This document shows positions 1 through 12,720 of a stretch of 64,000 nt of DNA, piece by piece. This DNA is from Oxyruncus cristatus (taxonomy: Eukaryota; Chordata; Aves; Passeriformes; Cotingidae): positions 124,863 to 188,862 of the forward strand of contig VXAY01006825.1 in the NCBI GenBank assembly GCA_013399855.1, written 5' to 3'. Under the pieces are notes generated by a model. The model had not been told where the DNA came from. It saw only the letters and a list, made by a program, of their open reading frames with translations, and did no database searches. Position 1 is the first letter of the stretch. Every line of letters starts with the position of its first letter. The translations under genes were made by a program, and so were the position numbers.

Positions 1-2342
1 TATTGTTTCCATCTCCACAGCAATTCCATTATTTCTGTTGCTCTTTCTTTAGTACTTAACTGATCCACAAGCTGGAAGCTATTTGGCCTTCAGTGCTCCC
101 TTGGAAGCATTATTTGGTTAATGCTTCATCAGAAATAGAGACACTGTACTTGATTTTATACAGTTTGAGATTTTTCTCTATCTGACCCGCCTTCTTCGGG
201 AGCAAAGCCTCAGCTTGAAATGCCGAACTGGAAGGACACAAAGACCTGACGCAACTGGATATAGTATTAGTCTGATGAAGCTGAAACAAAACCAAACACA
301 GATTCTGCTTGTCCTTCCTTTTTACTGAAACTAATAATTTTGCCTTCTGCAGCTTTTCTGCTCTTCTGCTGTCTTTGCTTTTGCCAGTTCATAAGACAGT
401 TAGTTGCCTGTCTTTTGGGGAAACAGTGCTATGACATAAATGCACCCCTTGCTGCCACTGTATCAAACTTCCTGTTTCAGACAGAAATCAGAGTAGGTTT
501 ATATCACATCAACCTCACATCTACCTTTTTGCTGTGCATACCTCCTCTGTTTTTGTCTGCAGTCTGCCACTGTTCTCACTGAATTGGTTTATCCTGAGCT
601 GACTAAATGACTGTTCATCATCTATCTCCACTCAGAACTCTAAGGTTAAGAACACTTTTTAAGAAGATGTAGGATTCCTCAAGGTGCTCCATCTTGGCTT
701 GAAACCAAGAGCAAAGGGATAGAATAATAAGTGTTGTCCTGTACATCCATGTGAGCCTGGAGAGACAGGGCTGAGTATGGAAAATCACGTCAGTCTGTAT
801 AAACATTAACAGCTCCGTCATATCTGTTGGAACAAGTTCACTGAGGTCATGGATTAACTCACAAGGTTTTCCTATGCCATAATTAATTTCTATTTAACAA
901 AATGTTAAATAAACATGCATACAAGCGTCCTTCCAGGCCAAAAAACACATAATCTCCAACTTAAGAAACTGGACTTAGGAAAGATTCAGGAAATGAGAGC
1001 CTTTGTTCTTGGACCTTTCTTACAGTATCAAACAAATGATTCCTTCTACTCTAGCTTGACAGAACTTCTTGTGAGATCTTAACACATCTACAGTGAAATG
1101 CTTTGTCTACAAATCTGAGCCTCACTGCTGGCTAGAAAATGGGCTAAATTTTCAGGAAAACAGTACAATATCATGAATATCCTTGGAAAATAATCCGGAA
1201 ATTGATGCTTGCTGGGTTGGGCGTTGCTCTAAGGCTGAGTGAAAATACCAAACACTCCTGTCCATTTTTAATGGCTCGTGTAAACAAGGTTAGCCCTTGC
1301 ATCCTTATTGCCATTCCAACAAGCTTTCAATTAAAATGGGTATCCTTTTACATTAAAATCTCAAAGACAACTCTCCAGGAAAGTGTCTGTTCCTACATTC
1401 AGACTCCCTTCTAGTTACTGTAATGACTCTAGATTAAGACGTTATGAACCTGAAATGCCAATGAATTTGGCAAGCAGCCAGTTTGGGATACACAAGTGAA
1501 TTTGGGTATGCATAAAACTGTTTAATTTAAAATCCCCCATGCTGAGAAGAGAGGGAAAACAAATAGCAAGCCTGCCGTGTAATAAATCCATTTCACTGAG
1601 TTATTGCACAGACAGAACTGGGTGGCTAATTTATCAGTTTCCCTTTAGTATTACATCTGTTTAATGTCACTTTTTTTTTTTTTTCCTATGGCCTAATCTT
1701 CTTTTAGAAGACATCATTTAATTCTGCTTTATTACTATTAATGATTACTATTACTGTTGCAGTAGTCTCGAACAAGGCATGAAGGTACCAACACGACTGG
1801 AGGATGGGGACGTGACACCAGTGGCTGGAATGAAAAACTGGTTCCCATAGAGAGTTTGCAAAGAAGGAGCTCTGTCGCAGCCCTCTAAGGTGGATTGGAG
1901 AGGCTGTCATTCAAAGGGGCCATAGCACAGTACCCTGTAATTGATGCTGGCTTGTCTGAAGTGTTTCACTTACAACTGCAACACCGAAGTGAAACATGGT
2001 CAAATAGCTCAGCAGCACGCTAGGGGGATACTAATGCCCCTAGGACAGCAACTCACCACTCAGAGTATAGCTCAGCTTCCCACATCAAACTGCCTTTGCT
2101 GCAGAACCATGAAATAGTCGTCCTTTGGAACTGAAAAGGACTATTTTTTCTGGGATTGATCTCAGTGATTCTTCACGTTTAGTCTGTCTCATCACTCTAA
2201 GCACCAGGATTTATTTAAAAGTAAATAAGGTGAAAATGCAACTAAGTTGTAATGAGCCTGATCTGCTGTTCTTGCATCTCTTGCAGTTAGCAGGAAGCAA
2301 GAAGGCTTGTGATGTGTAAATTACACTTTAACCATTACTTCC
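1..2342. other. unique AT-rich sequence, no gene recognised
   Basis: I see no gene in this stretch. The open frames on both strands are at most about 80 codons, have no recognisable domain and overlap each other, as chance frames do in AT-rich vertebrate DNA. A T14 homopolymer lies at 1671-1684. No transposon signature was recognised before the CR1 that starts at 2343. Confidence 0.7.
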
Positions 2343-2885
2343 CCTGTACTCAGTGCTGGTGGGGCCACACCTGGAGTGCTGTGTCCAGTTCTGGGCCCCT
2401 CAGTTCAGGAAGGATATTGAGGTGGTGGAGCAGGTCCAGAGGAGAGCAACCAGGCTGGTGAAGGGACTTGAGCACAAGTCCTGTGAGGAGAGGCTGAAGG
2501 AGCTGGGGTTGTTTAGCCTGGAGAAGAGCAGTCTCAGGGGAGATCTCATCACTCTCTACAACTCCCTGAGAGGAGGTTGTAGCCAGGTGGGGGTTGGTCT
2601 CTTCTCCCAGGCAACCAGCAGTAGGACAAGAGGGCATGGCCTTAAGCTGTGCCAGGGGAGGTTTATGGTTGGATATTAGAAAGAAATTCTCTACAGAGAG
2701 AGTAATCAGGCACTGGAATGGGCTGCCCAGGGAAGTGGTGGATTCTCTGTCCCTGGAGGTTTTTAAGATGAGTCTGGACATGGCACTTAGTTCCATAGTC
2801 TAGTAACTGTGGTGGTGGTCAAGGGTTGGACTTGATAATCTCAAAGGTCCTTTCCAACTCGTCTGATTCTATGATTCTACGATTC
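2343..2885 (+). mobile_element. CR1 LINE, 5'-truncated 3' end
   Basis: This is the 3' part of a chicken-repeat-1 (CR1) non-LTR retrotransposon. It encodes the C-terminal end of ORF2 (the endonuclease/reverse-transcriptase protein), beyond the catalytic core. The translation carries the familiar CR1 segments VRPHLE-like ([14 protein letters not shown]), [40 protein letters not shown], then [20 protein letters not shown]. The frame shifts once near 2665-2680: the upstream frame stops at 2679 and the downstream frame runs to a TAG at 2801-2803. About 80 bases of 3' UTR follow, with the GGTTGGACTTGATAATCTCA motif and terminal ATTCTATG/ATTCTACG repeats ending at 2885. CR1 copies are typically 5'-truncated and lack target duplications, which fits. 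The copy cannot make a functional protein. Confidence 0.96.
2350..2803 (+). pseudogene. CR1 ORF2 C-terminal remnant, frameshifted
   Basis: About 150 codons of the carboxyl end of CR1 ORF2 lie here. Only the region downstream of the reverse-transcriptase catalytic box is present, so no enzyme activity can be encoded. The reading frame begins inside the element, not at a true start codon. A one-base shift near 2670 moves the frame from the GRF side to the LDIRKKF side. The final stop at 2801-2803 sits where family members end ORF2, and the element's 3' UTR follows. An antisense frame of 148 codons over the same bases is a shadow. Confidence 0.93.
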
Positions 2886-3981
2886 AACAAAGATCAGGTG
2901 TGTATTTACTTTGTATGCAAAATATATGCTTTTCTGTCACCTTTTTTATCTCTATAGTAAAGGCTAAATGATAAGTTCTGAGTTAGGCACTTAAAAATAT
3001 CCACTCAGACTTCAGCATCAAATTTATCAGTGATATAAGCACATCACTGCATGGTTTTAGGGTGCTGCTGATTCTGTGTGTAGTTTGACATGAGTCTGGT
3101 TCCAAATAGAAATGTCCCAACCTTACTGGCTGTTTTACTCCTGGAAGCTGAGTTGATATTAGTGAGTGTGCATGTGTTTGGTAAAAGTTTGCTAGACTCA
3201 TGCCTGAGAACAATTTTATCTGCATTATGAGTAAAGAAGGAAGGAAAAACACAGCCTGCCAAGTTGATGCAGCTGTGTTTTGTACTGATTTGCCTTTGTG
3301 CAGATGAATGATACAGCCAAGGAATTTCCAGCTCTTGGCATAGGCTGCTAAAGCATGGATAGGCTTAGCATTTCTTTGCTTCCAGCAAGGATTGAGGGAC
3401 AACTGTCTCGTTTTTGTGGGCTGGAACTCACAGATTGGAATTGATTCTCCTGGAAAAAAAAGGGTAGTGAAATCCTTTCAGCACCAAGCAATTAGCCCTC
3501 CTTCAAGAATAGTGCCCATTGCAGTTGACTAATCTTCATGCCTTAGGCAGGAGAGGTGAAGTCTGCTTCACATTGATTTTCTGGTTCACCTTCCACTTAG
3601 ATTGGCACAAATCCTTTTGAACACCTTCAGCTACCTTGTGTTTTGCTAAATATTTGTGGGCAATTACAATCTCAAAGAAGAAGCTTCATTAAAATCTGCT
3701 CATCAAAGACTACTTATTTCAGAGTAATTTTTGAGGTTAGTGTTTCCCCTCAGAATATAGTGTCTGTGTCTCCAATAAGTAGTGAAGCCTGAATGTTCAG
3801 GGTATCATACAGTTGAGGCAGAAGGCAGCTCAGTCTTGCTTGTTGTGATGTGTTCTGCTTAGCCTGTGCCATGCTTTGGACCAAGGAAATACTACAGTCA
3901 CCTAAAACCTTAAGGGTTGTGGAAAAATACTTGTGGGCAAATCCAGAAGAATTCAGCCAGTCTTGGAACTTATTTTCAATT

Positions 3982-4018
3982 NNNNNNNNNNNNNNNNNNN
4001 NNNNNNNNNNNNNNNNNN
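3982..4018. other. assembly gap (37 N) inside a short tandem repeat
   Basis: Thirty-seven Ns are flanked by the same 18 bases on both sides (TGGAACTTATTTTCAATT at 3964-3981 and again at 4019-4036). The right flank continues with a further TATTTTCAATT unit of 11 bases. Either the two contig ends overlap and the gap is really closed, or the gap lies in a small tandem array. The frames that span it contain runs of X and are meaningless. Confidence 0.97.
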
Positions 4019-5097
4019 TGGAACTTATTTTCAATTTATTTTCAATTGTTATATCCACTTCATAGATTTGAGGACTATGCATGAAGTTAAAGTATGTGGC
4101 ACCTGTGCTAATCTCCAGTTTGCAAATGAAAAATCAATTGCAGAATGCTCGTAGAACAAAACCTCTCTGGCTCATTGTTGTCAGCAGCAACTTTAATGTT
4201 GCTTGTTCTAGATATAGGGACTTTTTTTCCTTTGTAAGAGGGGCCCCATCTTCTGATGATGATGCAGACAAAGAAAAGCATCTTGTATGTTAACACAGTG
4301 CCTGAATTCCCAGGAAACTATTTAGATCTTGGATGACTAGGATGTTTTGTTGAACAAGCCACACTGACACACTAATGCATGTTAAAAACCCATCGAGTTC
4401 ATAAAGTTTGAAAAAGCATTAACAAAGGACAGATGATGCAAGACAGGGAAAAAAAGAGGCAATTCGTTTTTCTTACAATATAGTTGATAGATGCTTGGAA
4501 ATTGAACATTACATACTGCTGGAAGCCAAAATCTTCCATTGTCCTGCTGATCTCTCCTTCTATTTGCTTTCTCTTCCCTATCATAAATGAAATGTTGGAG
4601 GAATTGGTTTACTTAATCTATTGTGTTAATTTGTTCTACTGAAATCTTGCAAGCATTTCAAACTATTTTTTTACCTGCTTAGGACCACATATTCATGTGG
4701 AAGAAGGGATATAAGAGAGGCAGAAAAACAGTCACTCATCAGGACCACTCAGTAAAGACAGAGGCAATGCCCAAGTCCTTCTCTTCCACACAAGCCTGCT
4801 GAAGCCTTCTCATGCTGAAGCATCTGAAGGGATGACACTTGACACCAGGGAGGGATTTTCTCTGCATTACATAGCTTTAGTGTATATCCAGATGAAAATC
4901 AATTTAGCAGTAGTGCTCAGGACAGCTGGTCGGCTTACCAGCCAAGGGAGATGCCTTCTCACTTCCACTCTACTTCTTAAGGCAGTAGTTGTTACCCATT
5001 TGGAGACTAAGTTGGTAGAAAGTCAAGAGGTGGAGTTTGCCAAGCAAATTTCCCTCTTCTGAGAGAGATGTTGACTGTGAGGCAATTGTGAGTTCGG

Positions 5098-5132
5098 GTT
5101 TTGTTTTGTTGTTTGTTTATTTGTTTGTTTTT
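5098..5132. repeat. GTTT-type microsatellite
   Basis: This is an imperfect run of GTTT/GTTTT units with one TTTA interruption. It is a simple repeat with no sign of function. Confidence 0.8.
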
Positions 5133-5689
5133 GCATGTGTAGGGCTTTTTTCCCCAGAAACAGGGGAGAGTTCAAATTAAACAGATTCAGCTTGAGAATT
5201 TTCTGAACTAGATGGAAATAATAACTGAGTCAGAAATGTTACCCTAAAGCAACTCAGTTATTTTTATTAAAAAAAATCTAGCTGCCAGTTGCATTATGAA
5301 ATAGAGAAAGTTGTCCCAGTCTACCTAAAGAAATGAAACACGCATAGACTTAGACTAGTTCAGGGCCTCAGCCAGTTCTGACAGTGTTTGGTGAAAAACA
5401 GCTTTATTGAAAACTCCTGACAAACACAAGTGTCCCAAGCTGCAATTTTTAAATATTGCTTCATAACTCTATATTGGTACATAGAAGTCCACTCTGTTCT
5501 TGCCAAAACCTTTATACTTGATGCCTTAGCGTCAAACCCTCTAATTAGGTTGCTTGTTTCAGAGGCAAGACCCATGGCTGCCTGATTTCAAGGCAGCATC
5601 CAGGGAGGAAGCACTCTCCAGATGACCTTCAAGGGCATAATCTTTGTGACTACTTACTAATTTACATTTCCTTCTTTAGGGTAGCTGGC

Positions 5690-6470
5690 TGTGACATCCC
5701 ACCCTTAAGGGGAAGGAACACCCAAGATTTGTAGATGCTCTTGGTCGAAAGGAATGACAAAAGACAGAGGGTCCACAAAAGCTTACAAAATTTTATTAGT
5801 AAATTACACAGTTGGCATGCAAACAGGTATGCTAGTTCCTGAACTTCTGTACAAGTACAGGACAGTGGGTTTAGGATAAAGGGGTAAGGTGGAAGAGAAG
5901 AGAGAAAGAATTCAATGAATTAAAGAAGGAGAGAGATTAGAGGAGAGAGATTAGAGAGAGAGAAAAAGAAAGAAGGAGAGAAAGAGAGAAGGAGAGAAAG
6001 GGAGGAAGACAAAGGGAGAAAGGGAGAAAGAGAGCCTCATAGGGTACCTTTTTATAGATAAGTTTTCCCCACCCTGCAAAAAAATTTTTTACTTTCTATG
6101 CAAATCGGTTATCATGCACAGTCTATTCTTCTAGAGCTTTCTGAAAATGGGGCAGGGGGCTTCAGGGGTCTCGGGTGGTCTTGATCCTGATCCTTCCCTA
6201 TGGTCCATCCTCACTTCTTTGCCTCGTTACTGCACTTGCACTGTACTGTTTTGTGTTTATCTCCAGGAACCAGAACAAGGACATTTGTCCCAGAAAAGTG
6301 CTGCCCTACACCCACATGGTCCCTTCTCCAGCCACATCCTGTTCTTTTTCACAGCCTGTTATTACTAAAAATCCTTGGTTGTTATCACCAATAATCCTTG
6401 GTTGCCTTCACAGCTATCTGGCTATCTTTTGAGACATACACATTAGCTCCTTAACTTATAGTCTTCTACA
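5690..6470 (-). mobile_element. solo LTR of an avian endogenous retrovirus (copy 1)
   Basis: The stretch starts TGTGACATCCCACC and ends TCTACA on the plus strand, so it has the TG...CA ends of an LTR. It aligns along its length with 17698-18483. Read on the minus strand it has a TATA box (TATAAAAA, plus-strand positions 6049-6056) and, about 250 bases downstream, an AATAAA polyadenylation signal (plus-strand 5792-5797), in the order expected for U3 then R/U5. No gag, pol or env lies next to it, so it is a solo LTR left by recombination between the two LTRs of a provirus. An intact target duplication is not obvious; CTGGC at 5685-5689 recurs at 6479-6483, eight bases past the apparent end. The frames at 6147-6432 are chance frames in the LTR. 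Confidence 0.85.
5891..6034. repeat. purine-only (GA/GGA/GAAA) microsatellite inside the LTR
   Basis: About 140 bases are almost entirely A and G, built from AGAG, GAGAAAG and GGAGAAAG units, with one TTCAATGAATT interruption near 5910-5921. The matching part of the other LTR copy (about 17895-17980) has a shorter purine run followed by non-repetitive sequence. The expansion therefore happened in this copy or its source lineage. Confidence 0.9.
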
Positions 6471-9400
6471 TTGCCTTACTGGCACCAAACCTCTGTTTAT
6501 TCCTTGCTTTTTTCTTCTCAGTGATTATTAAAAACCATACACAGAACACTCAGCAGTGACGAGCTAAACTAAATAGCTAGTGGAGCTGCAGTCTAGTCCC
6601 ATCTGCTCTGCAGGAGGCTCCCAGTGCACCTGGGTGAGATCCAGGAAGGGGATCCAACAGTCTTGCATCCCAGTCCCATGGCTGCACAATGCCATCCTTC
6701 CTTTCTGCTGTCTATACCTCCTTGGTTACCCATATGAACCTCAGAGCTTTGACTTAAACAAGCTTTAACATTAGCAACGGGACACTCTGGGAGGTTGTTT
6801 TAATGGCTGTTGACCAAAACTTGGCAGCTGACTTTCTCTACAACACAGTATACAAACTAGTGACTCAGGACCCTTGAATTCCTTATCCTACCCAGGAGAC
6901 CTCCCATATGTCCCTTCTTCCCTTTTTCCCCTTTGCAGGATTAATTCTTTGTTATAATTCAAGTGATTACTTGTTGGTGAGTTATAAATTCCCTTGCTTA
7001 AATACATGAATACACATATTGATGTATAGAGGTAGCAGGTGCTAAACTTTTTTTATTTTTTCACTTCATGAACCTCTGGCTGGAAATATGATGCAAAACA
7101 TTCAGGGCAACAAAATTGTGCCTCCTGTGTGGAGCAAAATCTGGTAAAATTAAAGTAGAAGGAACTGTTCTTCTGATGTTATTTTATTCTGCTGGTTTAT
7201 TCGTTTACTCACTCTAGGCAGGACTGGATTATTTCTTTTAATGATGATCATTAACATGGAAGACAATTTGTCCTTCTCACAGAAGGAACTCACTGATCAT
7301 AGTCAGGTTTTTCACTTTGCCTTGTAATTACCAAAAATAATGATAAAATAAGACAGTACTCTCTCTATGACTAGATACTAAGTAAATTATGAAGAACAAA
7401 CACTGTGCATCTGACTTAAATGGATGCTCAGACCACAGTGTTCTATGGGAAATGTTAGAAAATATGCATGAAATGTTCGTTGAAGTTAATGAAGTTATAG
7501 CAGAATGACTAAACTTGACCTCTGTAGCTGAAAACTATGGCAATAACTCTATCTTTGACAGAGAGTAACATACAATATAAATCTCGCACATGCTACCAGA
7601 CAAATATTTAAAGTTCATACACAGAGAGGACCAACACCATGTTGTCTCTTTTTCTGATAGAAAGCTCTCAGTCCGTGTTAACATCTGTGTCAGTGAAACA
7701 AGCACCAGCATTTCATACAAAGCTGTCTAAGATCCTATTCTTGTTCACTGAAGTAGTGGGGTTATTAAAGAGCACAGAGAAGCACAGTTAAAAGGTCAGT
7801 ACACAACAGAAGCTGCTGTAGCAGCTGAACCTGTCAAGGTCTATGCAAACAACCACAGTGCATTTGGAGAGGGAGCCATCATAACAAAGGTCTCCCAAGC
7901 CCTTTGAGTGACCCTTCTGGTTTCTCTGGCTTTGCTTCTCAATATTACTCAGAGGAAATATGTTTTAATCACTTATAAAGCCACTGGTCTAATGCTTCTT
8001 AGATGTGGCATAGAAACAAGTTTTCTGCTACCACTCTCTAATATCAAATGTTTCAAGTGATATAATCCTCATTGAATTCATCAGGTGTAAATTGTCTAAA
8101 ATGTACAGCAGTTTCTGTGCATGTTGTTAACCTTTGATTCCATGTTTTACCACTCCAAGCATATATTCAGATCTTCTGAATGCCTCCTGAGGATACCTAT
8201 CTTGAAGTAATGTCCAGGTTTAGAGGTTATAAATTCTCCCTGGAGAGTTAAAGACATCTTGAAAAACAGACTTAGACCTGTACTGATAGACATGTGTGAC
8301 TGGCAGTGCTAAGACCAACCAAAAGAGCTTTTTAAAGGTGGACGTATTGCTTTTTCCTAAGAATTTCATTAGAACATGTTTTTCCCATGCTAGTAGATAA
8401 CCCTCTTATTACATTGGCAAAACTGTTTCAGGGATCGTTGTGCTGAAAAATTTGACCTGGATTTATCCATGTGGAAGGTCTTCCATAGCTGTCCAGCCCT
8501 ATCGAATTGCAGATAGTAAGATCTCAAAGATGGAGAAAAGACTACAGTCTTGCATGAGTTTGCTACTAAACTTCAATCACTCATTCATTTTGCAAGCTAT
8601 GATAACATAAACTGAATGTATAGTAACTTTGTCACTACCCCCAGAAAGGTTAATGTACAACAAACTCTGTAGAAACACGGAGATTCAACAGGAAAGGAAA
8701 ATATTCTGGGATAGGTTAAACAATAAATTATGATTAACCATTTTCTGATAGCTTTAGGAGAAATTGCAGCACATAGGCTTTGCTGACACAGGGGCATCAC
8801 TAAGACATCTGGGAAACATTCCATTGCCTACTGGTGGCAGCCACAATGTATCTATCAAGTAAATAATGTGTGTGGTCACTTAAAGTAAGGCTACACTGAA
8901 TAGGACATTGGAGGCTATCTTCTACTTTTACCAAGGTGACACACTATTGCAAAGCAACAAAAATTTAGTCTTACAGACTCTGCAAAAAAAAGCTGTTTTA
9001 GAACTAACTTGTATTTTGCTCTCCACACTTTATTAATGTATGTTACTTGGTCTAAAGAAAAACCTCACTCTTTTCCTACTGCTGATGATTTTTCTTCCAA
9101 AATAAAGTTGATAGAACTTCTTACTCACTTATTCTGAGTCCCAGTATTACAATGTATAAGTCAAGGCACTCTAATCTGCAGGCTTAATTTGCATGATCTT
9201 TGTTTGTATTAGTACCGGTCAGAAAGGAATTCGTCTCCATTTCTTCACATTATACAATTATCACATATTTCTTCTCTCTCTGTAGTCCCAATGGTTCATT
9301 TTTAAAGATTGTCTGAGCATTTTGCAGAACATTCTGCACAGGTGGTTTGGGTTTGGTTTTTACTCTCTAGTCTTCAGACTTCTGCGTAGTACTGAGTTGC

Positions 9401-12400
9401 AAACAACCTCCAGGGAACAGACAATAATACAGAATGGCTTACTAATCCTTATTTGTCATCATTTGTTTGATTCCTGTTACAGTGGTGTGCTCAGGTTCTT
9501 CCTGAATAGCCAATAAATTTCTTGTCTATGTCTTCATGATCACAATGAACATAATTTTCCTCATGTTTTGGGGCAGAACGTGCTTAAACACATCTCCAAC
9601 ATACTGCAGCTATGTGCTAGTTCTGCTCAAGGGAGAAATTTCATAGCACAACGCCAGAACAGGCAGACTTTTCATACTCATGCAGTAGAAAACCTAAACA
9701 ATCCATGCTATCTGTTCTAAGAAGTAACTAATAAACAGAAAATCTCCATCCACAAACATTGTGTTCTGACAGTTTTCCTCTCGGAGCTAATACACGGGAA
9801 TATGTCTGGAAGTCACTCAGTCTAACCTTGTTGAAACACCAGGCAGGTCAGATGTGGATTTGGCTGGGTCCTGGAAACATTCAAGTGTGAAAGGAGAGCA
9901 AAGGGATAACTTTCCTGATTTTTGCACAGCCTATTGGCCCTGCATCCAAGAGTGGTGAGACAAGTGGCAACTATTATTGCAACAGCATTTTGCTGGTACA
10001 AGCACCACCATTTCATTTCAATGTTTACCTCACAGACATGTTTGATAATGATAAAGTGTAACTGCTCTGTTACCTCTAATAGTTCAGTCACACCTAAATA
10101 AACCAGTATTTTTGTCCTGAAGTTTTTTGAGCCTAGTAGAAAAAGTAGGAAAACCCAGCATGTCCCAGTTTTGCATGGATACCCAACCTGACATATTACA
10201 TGTGCTGCTCTACCTGAACTATGTGGAATACAGCAAAGCAAGAAGATGAAAATGGACTGTAAGACTCTGAAAATTAGTTGGAGGAATAATGATTGACACA
10301 ACACAATCTGGACAAGTTTTGTTAAAATCTGGATAAGTTGCTAAAATGGTCTGGTAATTTGAAGCTGTATAGTATGTGCTTGTGATCAGACAAGCAATGT
10401 TATGGAAGTATCTTAATATATTCTATCTTGAGAATATTTCATCAACTTTTTATTACTTCACCTGAAAAGACTAGTACCAAAAGGATTAAAGGATCTTATG
10501 CTTTATTGGGAGCACAAATATGAATGTCAAATGGTGCAAGCAGGATTACTTGGATCAAGAACACCTTGAGTATTAGGACTGCATACGTATGCCCACTTTT
10601 TTTGCTTTTTTGTTATCTGTTGAGGGAAGCTTTGATGGGAAAAACCTGAAATATAACTTTAGTCTACTTTTCTTCATTGAAAGGCTTATGTGCTGGAGGT
10701 TTTAACTAAAGACTACCCAGCAGAAAAGTTCACTCTAAGTTGTCTTGCACAACTCAGCTAGCTGACTTCGGCTGAAAGTGCAAAGATCCTCTGCACTCAA
10801 GGAAGACAATACAAGATGTGCAATGTGGCCAGAGAAGAAAATTTTAATCCACAAAGCATTTTCATTTGATTACATTCCATAAAAACCTCTATAATTCACA
10901 GAAGTGGTTTGGTCAAGACAAAAATAAGATCATCTGCTCAAGTTGATGTATCCCCAGGTGAAAACACCTGACTTTGCAAAAGCGAATTGAACAGTCTCTA
11001 ACATCCCACATATTATCTGCACAATAAGTTCAAGCTAAGAGTTCTGAAATTTTCATTCCTTTTCAGTTTAGTCATCTAGTTTAAAATTAATCTGGAGAAC
11101 ACAAAGCCAAAATGCAAACTCTTCCGGGTTGGCTTTCTGCTCCAATGCACTCAAAGAGGAAATTCTGTGTTCTAGGAAAACCTTTTCCAAAGGCTTGGAT
11201 CCAAAGTCATCCAGAAACAAGAACAGAGCTGTTTGAAGTACAAAACAAGGAAAGTAGCTCTGCAAAACAATCTCAGTGTGATTTGGCATCAAATGGACTT
11301 TATCTGTTAGGTCTCAGTTCTTAGTTCTCCCTGCTGCTTAAATTGGATGCACTGCAAATAAGCACTAAAACTCATTAAATATATCTGTTTGACTTTTATA
11401 GAGAAATAAGATACTTCTCCAGATGCAGAAGTTTGTACCAAAACTGCATTGGAACTCCTTGGTTCTAAAAACTGTTACCTATAAAACTTCACTTCTGTCC
11501 CGAAATTTCTTCTAGAAACTGACACACCCGTCCTTATTCACAGAATGGCTAATTCCGCACGTCTTCTATTACAAAATGTAAAGATGTTCTCATATGCTTT
11601 CTCTACCATGCTTGTTGCTTTCTCTGACCTAAACTCTTCTTGTTTAAACATGTACAGCACTAAGGTGATATTAAATGTGAATAGATGGGGGTACTTGCAT
11701 CAAAGCATTTAAGTTACCCATCTCCCAGAGAAAGAGGTGTAAAGTAGTTTATTGAAAACTGTCATGCTCCACAATAGTGAGTCTCATTGCTGTGTAGAAA
11801 GCACCAGTTAGGACAGCTGGAGGACAGAGCTCCTGTCAGTCTATGGGGAAGAATTCAGGTTAGTGATTACAGCTGCCTGGCTGTTTCCAGTTGCATTCTT
11901 GGCTATAGAAGTTAGTATGTCAGAGGAGAAGGCTAAGCCTGGATGAATCCTAAAGAACTTGAATAATGTGTTAACAGCGTGTATGAAATGCACCTTTTCC
12001 TCAGCTCTGACACCACTGATAAATCTGTCGATCTGTGAAACCAAGTCATGAGGAACTCCTAAGAGTTTTGTCATGGGATAACTGTCCTGGAAAGACAGCA
12101 TAGATTCGAACCTCCACACAGACAGCACCCAGACGGTGCCAAGAAATACCAGTTTATTGACTGTGTATATTGTAGCCTGCAGAGAGTTTTAATTTCCAGG
12201 AGTCCTGAAAAAATGGTTCTATGTTTTGATTTCTATGCATTTCTCATCTCCATATGAATTCCGTAATGCATACAAAGAGTTGGTGGAAAGCACATAAATA
12301 GGGACAGAATGGACACACTTCAGCATGGTTGCAGTTGAATTATATTCCCATGAGATCTTATGTGTAAAACCAACTTCTGAAGCATTTCCTGCCGCTGACA

Positions 12401-12620
12401 GCTTCAGCCTCAACACTGCAGCAGGCAACTAGTTAACAGAGATAAACAATCCACTCCTTTCCATCACAGGTTTTTCCACAAAGTGCCTTTTTTTTTTGTT
12501 TCCATACCAGTCTTGAATAGTAAAGACTTAACCCAGAGGTCACCTTTACCTTCCATCTGTTCTTTATTCACTGCCTTCCACTTACTTTCTTCTGCATGAA
12601 AACTCTAAAACATCTATTTA
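6471..12620. other. unique AT-rich sequence, no gene recognised
   Basis: No gene is supported across about 6 kb. The longest frame (9822-10304, minus, 160 codons) is rich in Leu, Phe and Cys in a low-complexity way, has no recognisable domain, and starts from an arbitrary ATG. Other frames are under 100 codons. I recognised no transposon in this stretch, though old degraded copies could be missed by eye. Confidence 0.6.
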
Positions 12621-12720
12621 AATCATAGAATTGTCAAGTTGAAAGAGACCTTCAAGACAATCCAGTACAACTGTCCACACAGCACTCACTCCTACCACTC
12701 CTATACCACTAAACCATCAC
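12621..12720 (-). mobile_element. CR1 LINE 3' tail fragment
   Basis: The plus strand reads AATCATAGAATTGTCAAGTT, then GAAAGAGACCTTCAAGACAATCC-like sequence, ending in CCACTAAACCATC. This is the reverse complement of a CR1 3' UTR with its terminal AGAATCAT-type tail, and matches the familiar bird CR1 ending. Only about 100 bases are recognisable; the boundary on the right is approximate. Confidence 0.85.

Larger units (their letters stand above)
2886..5689. other. unique sequence, no gene recognised
   Basis: I see no gene. Frames of up to 139 codons on the minus strand around 2983-3402 have no recognisable motif and overlap a second minus-strand frame. The stretch includes the assembly gap at 3982-4018 and a GTTT-rich simple repeat near 5098-5132. 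Confidence 0.65.

Noticed and set aside
2350..2796. 148-codon minus-strand frame
   Set aside because: It is the antisense shadow of the CR1 ORF2 remnant on the plus strand.
9822..10304. 160-codon minus-strand frame with hydrophobic, Cys-containing segments
   Set aside because: No domain or clear signal peptide plus mature-protein organisation, low-complexity Leu/Phe composition, and no splice or promoter context. Consistent with chance in AT-rich DNA.
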